A DNA stretch of 64,000 nt from Oscillatoria nigro-viridis PCC 7112 (GTDB lineage: Bacteria; Cyanobacteriota; Cyanobacteriia; Cyanobacteriales; Microcoleaceae). A model generated the notes under the pieces. That model searched no databases, was not told where the DNA came from, and was given only the letters and a program-made list of their open reading frames with translations. A program made the translations under genes and the position numbers. Below are positions 9,016-16,963 of the stretch, piece by piece; position 1 is the stretch's first letter, and every line of letters starts with the position of its first letter. The DNA is taken from assembly GCF_000317475.1 (NCBI RefSeq), contig NC_019729.1, forward strand, positions 2,556,501 through 2,620,500, read 5' to 3'.

Positions 9016-9975
9016 ATGTCTGCTGTTAGTTTAATTCAGGCCAATTCATACGATCGCCAAATTTTGCAAACATCTTTAGAAAGTTTGCTCGCGCCCTTGG
9101 GCGGAATCTCGGCTTTTGTCAAATCGGGCGATCGGGTTTTACTCAAACCCAATCTCCTCACCGGTTCTCGCCCTACAAAAGAATGTGTCACCCGCCCAGA
9201 ATTGGTTTACTGCGTCGCTAAAATGGTCGTGGAAGCGGGAGGAAAACCGTTTTTAGGTGATAGTCCGGCTTTTGGCAGCGCGATGGGTGTAGCCAAAGCC
9301 AACGGTTATTTGCCGCTGTTGGAAGAACTGAATTTGCCAGTAGTTGAGTTTCAAGGAAAACGCTACGAAACTGTCAGCGAAGATTTCAATCATCTGCGAA
9401 TTAGCAAAGAAGCAATGGAAGCAGATGTAGTGATTAATTTGCCCAAACTCAAATCTCACGTTCAATTAACGGTGACAATGGGCGTGAAAAATTTGTTCGG
9501 CTGCGTCCCCGGCAAAATGAAGGCTTGGTGGCACATGGAAGCTGGCAAAGATAGCGCCCGATTCGGTGAAATGCTGGTAGAAACTGCCCGGGCAATTAAC
9601 CCAAATCTGACGATTCTGGATGGTATTATCGGTCACGAAGGTAACGGGCCAAGCGGCGGCGAACCTAAGTTTTTAGGAATTTTGGCTGCCTCTGATGATG
9701 TGTTTGCTTTGGACAGAACTTTAGTTGAAATCATTAATGCCGATCCGGCGGCGGTTCCCACTGTAGCTGCGGCGATGAGATTGGGGCTGTGCTCGAATTT
9801 AGAGGCGGTTGATTTTCCGCTTTTGCAGCCGGAAAATCTCAAGGTTTTGGATTGGAAGTTGCCCGAAAGCATGATGCCGATCGACTTTGGTATGCCCCGC
9901 GTGGTGAAGTCGGCTTTCAAGCACCTTTATATCCGGTTTATTAAAGAAAAGTTCAGCATCAAGGCTTCGCATTAG
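9016..9975 (+). CDS. DUF362 family protein
   Basis: The 319 residues match DUF362: VKSGDRVLLKPNLL near residue 37, a central GDSPAFGS segment, the conserved INLPKLKSHVQLTVTMGVKNLFG block and ILDGIIGHEGNGPSGGE. DUF362 proteins are often fused to ferredoxin domains, but this version has none and ends in a basic tail. Their biochemical role is not settled; a metal- or cofactor-linked function has been proposed for the family. It stands alone, with a 729-bp gap downstream. Confidence 0.85.
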   Translation: MSAVSLIQANSYDRQILQTSLESLLAPLGGISAFVKSGDRVLLKPNLLTGSRPTKECVTRPELVYCVAKMVVEAGGKPFLGDSPAFGSAMGVAKANGYLPLLEELNLPVVEFQGKRYETVSEDFNHLRISKEAMEADVVINLPKLKSHVQLTVTMGVKNLFGCVPGKMKAWWHMEAGKDSARFGEMLVETARAINPNLTILDGIIGHEGNGPSGGEPKFLGILAASDDVFALDRTLVEIINADPAAVPTVAAAMRLGLCSNLEAVDFPLLQPENLKVLDWKLPESMMPIDFGMPRVVKSAFKHLYIRFIKEKFSIKASH

Positions 9976-10040
9976 CCAAGAGAGAAGGGGTAAAATTTCT
10001 TTTTTTATTCCTTCTCCTTCGCCTTGAATTGTAAAGAAAT

Positions 10041-10084
10041 ATTATTATGTTACAACATATCTATTATTATGTTACAACATATCT
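10041..10084. repeat. Perfect 22-bp tandem duplication
   Basis: Two identical 22-bp units lie at 10041-10062 and 10063-10084. Each carries the palindrome ATGTTACAACAT. Two adjacent palindromes upstream of a gene could be operator sites, but this is inference. Confidence 0.85.
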
Positions 10085-10463
10085 ATTTATGTAAACTTTT
10101 AATAAATTTGTTATAACTCTATGGTTTAAGTAGGTAGGCCGGATTAAACCGCATAATGCAACACTATGTAAACAGGTTTAAGTCAGCCAGTAGAGAGCAT
10201 TTGGAGACTTGGCCATCGTTTATATAGGGGCGTTTTTTCGCGCCGACTTACTTAAAGCATGGGTCTCGCCGTATTCGGCACTCGCGCTCATTCTTGCCAG
10301 GTAGAAGCTGTTAGCGGATTTTACTTAAGTAGAAATACTTATAACGACTCTTATTTTAACCAAATTAACCCTAAAATTGCGCTTTTCTTTATAATTAACC
10401 CCTAAATTATAAAGATTGAGTAAAGCTGAGAAAAGGTTATTGACACTTATACGTAGATCGCAG

Positions 10464-10595
10464 ATGATTGCGACATATCAAACAGGCATCACTTTAAATA
10501 ATAAAGGTCTAATTCAGTTGCTGACTCTATATAAAGTATTAGATATCTCCGAAACAGAGTCTGAAATGCTTCTCGTATCAGGCGGCGACATTTAA
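10464..10595 (+). CDS. Possible 43-residue small protein
   Basis: An ATG-initiated frame of 43 residues encodes a well-mixed, protein-like sequence: IQLLTLYKVLDISETESEML in the middle suggests two short amphipathic helices. There is no convincing ribosome binding site. It lies 108 nt upstream of the glycosyltransferase gene on the same strand. It may be a true small gene, a leader peptide or the tail of a decayed gene. Confidence 0.35.
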   Translation: MIATYQTGITLNNKGLIQLLTLYKVLDISETESEMLLVSGGDI

Positions 10596-10703
10596 ATTCG
10601 ACCGATGTCTGTTATATCGATCGACAGCCCTTGTCAAGTACCACAAAGATTCACTACCGCATCAACAGTAAAAATTTAGTTAGAATCAGGAAGTACCTAA
10701 CTT

Positions 10704-11948
10704 ATGCTTACTAATCACAATCTGACCATCCTACAGCCCCTCAAAGCAAAGCTTTTGCCAAACGGTGAAGTTTTACTCACCCGCAAATTGATTGAAGCAG
10801 TTGTTGAGTTAGCCAAGTATTGGTCGGGTTCCATTACGGTGATGATGGAAGGAACCCAAGAAGACAACGAACAGATGGATTCAAGAATATTTAAACTTGA
10901 TGAATTGCCATTCAAACTGGAAGTAGTTTCTTTTGATCGAATCACCCCTGCTTTACTACATCAGCATCAGAGTTCGCTGGTATTGGCAGCCCCGGAACAC
11001 AGACAGAACCATATCAGTCAAGTGTGTAAAATAGCGGGAGTACCGTGTATTTACGTTTCCGAATACAGTCTGAAAACCCGCAAACAGATCGTGAATGTGA
11101 GTACGAGCAATCCCTTTATCCGCTTGCGAAGACTTCTTTGGACTTACAGTCAGGAAAAGAAGCAGCGCAAGGCGATCGCAATGGCAGATGGATTGCAGTC
11201 CAACGGCACCCCTACCTACCAAGAATACAAGCATATTAATCGCAATCCACTGTTTTTCTTTGACACGCGGATTAGCGAGGATATGTTAGCAACTGAAGCT
11301 GACATTGAACGGCGCACTGAAAACCGCTCTCAAGATATGCCTCTGCGGCTGGTATTCTCAGGTCGCCTAATTAAGATGAAAGGAGCCGATCATTTACTTG
11401 AGGTAGCTAAAGAACTCAAACAACTGAAGGTGCAATTTGAAATGTTCATCAGTGGTACTGGTGAATTAGAAGAGATGATGCACCAGCAAATAGCTGCCAA
11501 TCAACTTAATGATTGCGTGAAAATGCTCGGAGTGCCTGACTTTAAAACAGAGTTTTTCCCCTTTGTGAAGAACAATATTGATTTGTTTGTTTGCTGTCAC
11601 CGGCAGGGCGATCCTTCTTGTACTTACATAGAAACTATGTCCTGTGGCGTGCCGATTGTTGGATATGCTAACGAAGCATTCCAGGGAATTGCAGAAATGT
11701 CGGAGACAGGATGGGTTGTGCCAATGAATCAGCCTAAACAGATCGCGAAGAAAATTGCAGAACTCAGCCACAACCGGGAAGAAATTAAATCGATGTCGTT
11801 CAAGTCGGTGAAGTTTGCTCGACAGCACACATTTGAGAAGACTTTTCAAGCTCGCGTAAAACATATGCAGGCTATTGCCTACTCAACGCGGCCTCATCAA
11901 GTCACCGAAAGTCAAGTATGTGATGCTCCAGATATGGTTTTGGCGTAA
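10704..11948 (+). CDS. Glycosyltransferase family 4 (GT-B) protein
   Basis: The 414-residue protein has the two-domain layout of GT-B glycosyltransferases. The C-terminal half contains RLVFSGRLIKMKGADHLLEV (donor-domain start), ISGTGELEE, and the signature SCTYIETMSCGVPIVGYA, which holds the family-4 E-x7-E type motif (E-T-M-S-C-G-V-P). These enzymes move a sugar from a nucleotide donor to a cell-envelope or small-molecule acceptor; the acceptor cannot be read from the sequence. There is no signal peptide. AAGTACC precedes ATG 10704. No sugar gene cluster surrounds it. Confidence 0.85.
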   Translation: MLTNHNLTILQPLKAKLLPNGEVLLTRKLIEAVVELAKYWSGSITVMMEGTQEDNEQMDSRIFKLDELPFKLEVVSFDRITPALLHQHQSSLVLAAPEHRQNHISQVCKIAGVPCIYVSEYSLKTRKQIVNVSTSNPFIRLRRLLWTYSQEKKQRKAIAMADGLQSNGTPTYQEYKHINRNPLFFFDTRISEDMLATEADIERRTENRSQDMPLRLVFSGRLIKMKGADHLLEVAKELKQLKVQFEMFISGTGELEEMMHQQIAANQLNDCVKMLGVPDFKTEFFPFVKNNIDLFVCCHRQGDPSCTYIETMSCGVPIVGYANEAFQGIAEMSETGWVVPMNQPKQIAKKIAELSHNREEIKSMSFKSVKFARQHTFEKTFQARVKHMQAIAYSTRPHQVTESQVCDAPDMVLA

Positions 11949-12149
11949 AGTCAACTGCCTTAAGAATCCTTCTGCCTGTGATTGAGACAGGTTTCATTAA
12001 GGTAGCCGCGGAAATCGCAGGTTTTGTAAAGGCAAAGGTTGAGGTGAGCGATCGCCATTAGATTTAGATGTTTTTTTCAAACTTAATAGCATCAAACTCG
12101 AAGGGGCGATCGCACTTCTTCCATAGGTTCTCAAGTCTCCTTTAACCGG

Positions 12150-12323
12150 TTACATTTTCTTGGCAACTACCAGAGCCCACAGCAACTCTAAACCATCGAG
12201 GGACCAACTCATTGTCGTTTTCACCTGAACTGGCAAAAGTAACAGGGGTTCTAGTTTAAATCTTGTTAAATCAACGGCTTCATGATTTAGGTACAAATGC
12301 ACAAATGCTTTTATTAGTATCAT
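12150..12323 (-). pseudogene. C-terminal fragment of a SAM-dependent methyltransferase
   Basis: This 57-residue minus-strand frame reads as a coherent protein tail, including AFVHLYLNHEAVDLTRF, LEPLLLLPVQVKTTMSW and SLDGLELLWALVVAKK. The 'SLDGLELLWALVVAKK' ending is typical of class I SAM methyltransferases in cyanobacteria. An in-frame TAG precedes the ATG, and the SAM-binding N-terminal part is missing, so this is a truncated remnant. The family call comes from the C-terminal pattern only. Confidence 0.5.
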
Positions 12324-12435
12324 AGCCTAGAAGCTTACCCTGTTTATAACTTAATGTATACTTGAATTATTGCTGAATTATTGACTAGAGAAAAACTTAC
12401 TCATATCATGTCCGATCGAGTGACCGCGATTAAAA

Positions 12436-12523
12436 GGGCGGGTTTTTGAGATTGTCAGTTATTGGCAGATATTTTTCGTGAGGGGAGCCCCTACCGTATT
12501 AGGGGTAATCGACCGGACATCAT
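12436..12523. repeat. Dispersed 88-bp repeat, copy 1
   Basis: Starts with GGGCGGGTTTTTGAGATTGT and ends near GACCGGACAT. A second copy lies at 49625-49713 in the same orientation. The 49.6-kb copy has ends that can pair (GGCGGG with CCCGCC), suggesting a small non-autonomous element. Confidence 0.6.
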
Positions 12524-12552
12524 ATAGCCTTTCTCAGATAGATGAGGTACAA

Positions 12553-12589
12553 GTTTAGATTTTAGATTTTAGATTTTAGATTTTAGATT
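12553..12589. repeat. Heptamer tandem repeat (TTTTAGA)n
   Basis: About five uninterrupted copies of TTTTAGA. The same heptamer occurs at 38273-38305 and in fragments near 16460 and 32947. This is the short tandemly repeated repetitive (STRR) class known from filamentous cyanobacteria. Confidence 0.85.
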
Positions 12590-12857
12590 GGAGGATTGAG
12601 GAATTGTTAATTAATTAGTAAATACCTCATCTTTATGAGAATCGCTATATCACCGCCCGCTCCCGGAAGGTGTAGTTTTTGAACTTGGTCTAAATCTTGG
12701 GTGCGATCGCTCTTTATAGGTAAACTAAAGTTAAAATAACAGAGAAAGACTTGACAGTGGAAGCATCTAGGAAGTAAGGCAGGGTGCATCACGTCACCAG
12801 CACTCCCAGATATAAATGTTTCTAAATTGCCCGTTGACCAACAGACTAAGGAATTAC

Positions 12858-13109
12858 GGCTCTTCCGTACTTATTGTGATAATTTTTTAGGAAAATACCA
12901 AAAAAGTAATGCCCGTATTTCAAAATTTATCAAATTTCTAAATCCAACACCGCACCTTTTTAATAGCTTGAATTTAGTATTAATTCGCTCTACTATCCCA
13001 TTAGTTGTTCTTTATGCAAAATACCCCCCAATCTCTCCCAACCATTTTTTGATTGTTTCTACACTCTTTTTATAAAATAGTTGTGCATTTTTTAACCAAT
13101 AATATTTGT
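12858..13109 (-). mobile_element. ISL3-family transposase C-terminal remnant
   Basis: Reading the minus strand from 13109 gives an ISL3-like transposase end: SVETIKKWLGEIGGYFA, one in-frame TAA, then RTTNGIVERINTKFKLLKRC, GVGFRNLINFEIRALLFW and a stop at 12871. TTNG, the N-KLK-like stretch and GFRN..NF..R are ISL3 hallmarks. GGCTCTTCCG at 12858 resembles the terminal inverted repeat of this family. The catalytic N-terminal part is gone. The remnant directly abuts the truncated AAA-like gene at 13110. Confidence 0.65.
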
Positions 13110-13451
13110 TTAGAGTTTGAGTTGCCGAGCGACATTGACACAAAGCCAGCGCCAAAATTTATCTAAACTAGCAAAAACCGCTGCGTCGGCTTGCTGAAAG
13201 TCTACAGTTACTGTGCGGTATCCACGATCGACTGCCGCGTGAATTATCTGCAGCATCAGCGAACTTTTGCCCATTTTTTGGGCAGCTTTAATGCGAACAA
13301 GACCTCCGGGTTTGCTAAGTTCTGCACAGGCTAGGGCTTCGGCCCCCGAGCGCTCAATATAAAATCGAGAGTCAAGCGGTATGGGGCCGCCGGGAAATTC
13401 TAGGTCGGCAACTGTTTGGATCGAGTTTGGTGATTTTTGGAGTCCTGCCAT
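13110..13451 (-). pseudogene. Truncated AAA-like (AAA_35) ATPase, N-terminal part
   Basis: The 113 residues match the start of the cyanobacterial AAA-like domain proteins: LEFPGGPIPLDSRFYIER, then KAAQKMGKSSLMLQI, where GKSS forms the P-loop, and VTVDFQQADAAVF followed by LDKFWRWLCVNVARQLKL. Full-length relatives continue for several hundred residues, often into repeat domains. Here the frame stops right where the ISL3 remnant begins, so the gene was cut by that insertion. ATG 13451 is the natural start. The product, if made, would lack the Walker B region. Confidence 0.7.
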
Positions 13452-13580
13452 AGTCCTTGCACAAGGCGATACCCTGACTGTATCTTACCTTTGTCAGCTT
13501 AGGGGGTAGACCAGCGGTGTCCGAGATCGATCGACAATCCTACAAAATCTAAGTTTTTAGGGACTTCCCGGAACTGACTT

Positions 13581-13745
13581 TGCTATAGTAGTGTCACTTT
13601 AACCAATCTCAAAACCCTGCTTCAACACGGCTCTGCAGACCGACAAAAATTCGACGGTAGCCCAGACGCGATCGTTCTTGGCTTTTACCTGAAAAATAAC
13701 TCGTCGGTCGTCGAGGTCGCGCAGGAAGAGCCCCTATCTAAGGAG
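13581..13745 (+). promoter_or_regulatory. metK promoter and ribosome binding site
   Basis: TGCTATAGT at 13581-13589 fits an extended -10 box. AAGGAG at 13740-13745 lies 9 nt before the TTG start and fixes that unusual start codon. The rest of the 303-bp gap (13452-13754) shows no gene and no recognised SAM riboswitch. Confidence 0.45.
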
Positions 13746-13754
13746 AAATAATCA

Positions 13755-15017
13755 TTGTCACGCCGCTACCTGTTTACCTCTGAATCGGTCACTGAAGGCC
13801 ATCCCGATAAAATCTGCGATCAAATTTCAGATACGATTTTAGATGCCTTACTGACTGAAGACCCCAAAAGCCGCGTCGCAGCCGAAGTAGTCGTCAACAC
13901 CGGCTTAATGCTGCTGACGGGCGAAATTACCACTAAAGCTCAGGTAAATTACATAGAATTAGCCCGGAAAAAAATAGCCGATATTGGCTACATCCACGCT
14001 GACAACGGGTTTTCTGCCAATAGTTGCTCAGTGTTGGTAGCTCTTGATTCTCAGTCTCCCGATATTGCTCAAGGGGTGAATACAGCCCACGAAAGCCGGG
14101 AACAATCGAGTGAAGAGGAATTAGACGCCATTGGTGCCGGCGACCAAGGCTTGATGTTCGGCTTTGCTTGCAACGAAACGCCGGAATTGATGCCTCTGCC
14201 GATCAGTTTAGCGCACCGGATTTGCCGTCAACTGGCCGCAGTCCGCAAAACCGGTCAGTTATCTTACCTGCGTCCCGACGGCAAAAGCCAAGTTACGGTG
14301 ATTTACGAGGACGGCAAACCTGTTGGCATAGATACGATTTTAATTTCTACCCAGCACACCGAAACGATCGGCGACATCACAGAAACAGCCGCAGTTCAAG
14401 CCAAAATCAAAGAAGACCTTTGGACTGCAGTCGTCCAACCCGTGTTTGCCGATATTAGCGTGCAGCCGGATGCAGAAACTCGCTTCCTTGTCAACCCTAC
14501 CGGCAAATTTGTGGTCGGCGGGCCTCAAGGAGATTCGGGTTTGACGGGCCGCAAAATTATTGTGGATACCTACGGCGGCTATTCCCGCCACGGCGGCGGC
14601 GCTTTTTCAGGGAAAGACCCCACCAAGGTAGACCGCAGCGCGGCTTATGCTTGTCGCTACGTTGCTAAAAATATCGTGGCCGCTGGTTTGGCCCAAAAGT
14701 GCGAAGTGCAGTTGAGTTATGCGATCGGCGTTGCGCGGCCTGTTAGCATGATGATCGAAACTTTTGGCACTGGAAAAGTTGATGACGATCGCCTTTTGGA
14801 AGTTGTGAAGCAGCATTTTGAACTGCGTCCTGCGGGAATCATTCAGGCATTTAACTTGCAGAATTTGCCTGCTGAAAGAGGCGGCCGTTTCTATCAAGAT
14901 GTGGCGGCTTACGGTCACTTCGGACGCACTGATTTAGATTTGCCTTGGGAGGAAACTGATAAGGCGGAACTTTTGAAAGAAGCTTTGAGCCAGAAGTTGT
15001 CTGGAGTAGCTGGATAG
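13755..15017 (+). CDS. metK: S-adenosylmethionine synthetase
   Basis: MetK joins ATP and methionine to make SAM in the cytoplasm and acts as a tetramer. The 420-residue product starts [20 protein letters not shown], holding the ATP-binding His, and contains the signatures [12 protein letters not shown] and [19 protein letters not shown], the phosphate-binding loop. The start codon is TTG, supported by a strong AAGGAG 9 nt upstream and by the conserved N-terminus beginning exactly there. Stem-loops GGTGCGC..GCGCACC lie right after the stop and may terminate transcription. It is monocistronic. Confidence 0.96.
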   Translation: MSRRYLFTSESVTEGHPDKICDQISDTILDALLTEDPKSRVAAEVVVNTGLMLLTGEITTKAQVNYIELARKKIADIGYIHADNGFSANSCSVLVALDSQSPDIAQGVNTAHESREQSSEEELDAIGAGDQGLMFGFACNETPELMPLPISLAHRICRQLAAVRKTGQLSYLRPDGKSQVTVIYEDGKPVGIDTILISTQHTETIGDITETAAVQAKIKEDLWTAVVQPVFADISVQPDAETRFLVNPTGKFVVGGPQGDSGLTGRKIIVDTYGGYSRHGGGAFSGKDPTKVDRSAAYACRYVAKNIVAAGLAQKCEVQLSYAIGVARPVSMMIETFGTGKVDDDRLLEVVKQHFELRPAGIIQAFNLQNLPAERGGRFYQDVAAYGHFGRTDLDLPWEETDKAELLKEALSQKLSGVAG

Positions 15018-15028
15018 TATAATTTTGG

Positions 15029-15178
15029 GGTGCGCGCAGCGCACCTTATCCATAAATAATATCGGGTGCTACCAATCAATATAGGGTGCGTACTCCGCAC
15101 CTTATTCATAAATAATATTGGGTGTTATTCTGCCAATTTTATCCATAAATAATACCGGGTGCTACCAATTAATAATAA
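15029..15178. repeat. Three degenerate repeats with hairpins after metK
   Basis: The unit CATAAATAATATCGGGTGCTA recurs from 15050, 15107 and 15145 with small changes, separated by hairpins GGTGCGC-CGC-style (15029-15045) and GGTGCG..CGCACC (15085-15101). The first hairpin could terminate metK transcription. Confidence 0.65.
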
Positions 15179-15228
15179 CGTAGCGGGCGCAGTGCCCACC
15201 TTCAAACAAAAAAAGAATAAATGAATAA

Positions 15229-16404
15229 ATGCGATTTTTCACACCTTTCCAATCAGCAATTCGCAGTTTTGCCTCTTCCCTCCAACAGCGGTTGGCGGCG
15301 ACTGGATTTTCTGCACCAAATCCAGCAACGCTGCCAAGTTCATTTCCGGCTGACAAGGCTGCTGGAATTCACGGCGTTTGGATACCCACAACTGACTGCA
15401 AAGTTCTCACATCAAAAGAGCGAATTGCTGAGGCAATGGACTTTCTCGCCGATACGGGATTTAATACCGTTTTTCCTGTGGTTTGGAACGGGGGTTTTAC
15501 GGCTTATCCTTCTCAAATTATGTGCGAACAATTTGGGGCGGAAATTGACGCGCGGTATCGAGGTCGCGACCCCTTGGCAGAATTAATTGTTGAGGCAAAT
15601 AGAGCCGGACTCAAAGTTATTCCTTGGTTTGAATACGGATTTGTGAGTTCTTACAATCGCAATGGCGGTCATTTGCTGGCGAAAAAACCTGAGTGGATTG
15701 CCCGCGATGCCAGCGGTAATTTACTTAAGAAAAATAACTTTGACTGGATGAATTCTCTCGATCCGGAAGTGCAAGACTTTGTGCTGGGGTTGATGCTGGA
15801 AGTTGCTAAGAATTATCCGGTAAACGGCGTTCAAGGAGACGATCGCATTGCGTTTCCGGTAGAAGGCGGTTATGACGAAAAAACGGTTAAACGCTATCGA
15901 GAAGAGTGCGGTAGAGCACCACCATCGGATTGTAAAGAGCAACATTGGCTGCAGTGGCGTGCTGATATTATTACTGAGTTTGTGGCTCGTTTATACCGAG
16001 AAGTGAAAGCAATTAATCCTGATTTGTTGCTATCGATGTCGCCGAGTCCTTATGAGTGGGGACTGGTGGAATATTTGCAAGATTCTCAAGCTTGGGTTGA
16101 TAAAAATTTGGTGGATCTGCTTCACCCGCAGTTTTATCGCCGCGATTTTAATGCTTACAAACAATTGGTCGATAAAATGATTGGGGGACAGCTTAGCGGG
16201 CAGCAATTAAAGTGCGTGTCGCCCGGTATTTTGTTGACGAATCGAGGCAGCAAATATAGCATAACTCCCGAACTGTTGTTGCAAGTAATTGCTTACAACC
16301 GCTCTTGCGGGATTCAAGGAGAAGTGATGTTTTTTTACGAAGGTTTGCGAGATAACGATAACGCTTTGGCTAAGGTTTTGAAAAAAGGGCCCTATGCTGG
16401 TTGA
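15229..16404 (+). CDS. GHL10 family (family 10-like) glycosyl hydrolase
   Basis: This 391-residue protein has the GHL10 pattern: GIHGVWIPTTDCKVL, FLADTGFNTVFPVVWNGG, the first acidic motif region GLKVIPWFEYGF, an SLDPEVQDFVLGLM segment, GVQGDDRIAFP with the likely catalytic Asp pair, and LLHPQFYRRDF. GHL10 is a TIM-barrel family related to alpha-amylase-type hydrolases; its substrate is not established. No signal peptide is evident in the first 30 residues. ATG 15229 precedes the conserved part by about 40 residues; a later start is possible. It stands alone. Confidence 0.82.
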   Translation: MRFFTPFQSAIRSFASSLQQRLAATGFSAPNPATLPSSFPADKAAGIHGVWIPTTDCKVLTSKERIAEAMDFLADTGFNTVFPVVWNGGFTAYPSQIMCEQFGAEIDARYRGRDPLAELIVEANRAGLKVIPWFEYGFVSSYNRNGGHLLAKKPEWIARDASGNLLKKNNFDWMNSLDPEVQDFVLGLMLEVAKNYPVNGVQGDDRIAFPVEGGYDEKTVKRYREECGRAPPSDCKEQHWLQWRADIITEFVARLYREVKAINPDLLLSMSPSPYEWGLVEYLQDSQAWVDKNLVDLLHPQFYRRDFNAYKQLVDKMIGGQLSGQQLKCVSPGILLTNRGSKYSITPELLLQVIAYNRSCGIQGEVMFFYEGLRDNDNALAKVLKKGPYAG

Positions 16405-16443
16405 GAGATTGTCCCGCAATCAAGCTGTTTCCGGTTCGCGGCA

Positions 16444-16550
16444 GTCAATCGATTGCGCGATTTTAGATTTGAGATTTTAGATTAAAGAATTGAAGTATTG
16501 ACTTGCGCGAGATAAATTCGGGGGCTTGTATCCTGGATGCTTGATTGTCA
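16444..16550. repeat. Dispersed repeat with heptamer tail, short copy
   Basis: This segment (GTCAATCGATTG... then TTTTAGATTTGAGATTTTAG, GACTTGCGCGAGATAAAT, CTTGTATCCTGGATGCTTGA) recurs at 32939-33088 on the same strand. The second copy carries about 52 extra bases after GAGATAAAT. Confidence 0.7.
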
Positions 16551-16589
16551 GTCGCCGATCGCTATTTCAAACCAAGTTGGTATAAAATA

Positions 16590-16708
16590 AGATGTTGCCC
16601 CATTCTCAATAAGCTGTGATTAACAGGCAAGATGCCTGTGAAGCGAAGAGTGAATTTTCTTGTGAAACCGGCTTTTTGCCTGTTGCTGACAATGGTGCAA
16701 GATGTGAG
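16590..16708. repeat. Palindromic MITE-like element, copy A (degenerate left end)
   Basis: The right end AATGGTGCAAGATGTGAG (16691-16708) is the full terminal repeat of the family also found at 32523, 42666 and 44528. The left end (16591-16604, GATGTTGCCCCATT) is mutated. The interior holds CAGGCAAGATGCCTG and TTTTCTTGTG, as in the other copies. Confidence 0.6.
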
Positions 16709-16963
16709 TATAAAATGATATAGCAGAGCTAGGCCAGTTAAAAACCCAACGATGCCAAGCAGCAAGCGCTACTAATTGTCAAGCCGATCGCCCAAACAAA
16801 CCCGATAATTAATAATTGGGGAGTTGCAAAAATAGTGGAATAAGACATATTTTAGAAGTGGTGCAAGCTTTTTTTTAGAAGTAGCGTTTTGTAGACGCCA
16901 TATTTTTTAAAGACAGTTTAAAAGAGCAATATCAACCGCTCGCCAAAATATTAGGATAAATCA

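Larger units (their letters stand above)
9976..10703 (+). other. Long intergenic region / possible leader of the glycosyltransferase gene
   Basis: Besides the tandem repeat at 10041-10084 and the small ORF at 10464-10595, this region has a stem GGGGCG..CGCGCC near 10228-10244 and a palindrome ACTTAAGT near 10323. The middle (10110-10340) is GC-richer than its flanks and could be a structured RNA. No known riboswitch or ncRNA family was recognised. Confidence 0.3.

Noticed and set aside
12827..13075. 82-codon plus-strand frame
   Set aside because: It is the shadow of the ISL3 remnant, whose minus-strand reading is clearly protein-like.
13452..13754. SAM riboswitch upstream of metK
   Set aside because: No recognisable SAM-I/II/IV core or terminator pair was seen in the 303-bp leader.
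16562..16765. 67-codon minus-strand frame
   Set aside because: It runs through MITE copy A, so the frame is a by-product of the repeat.
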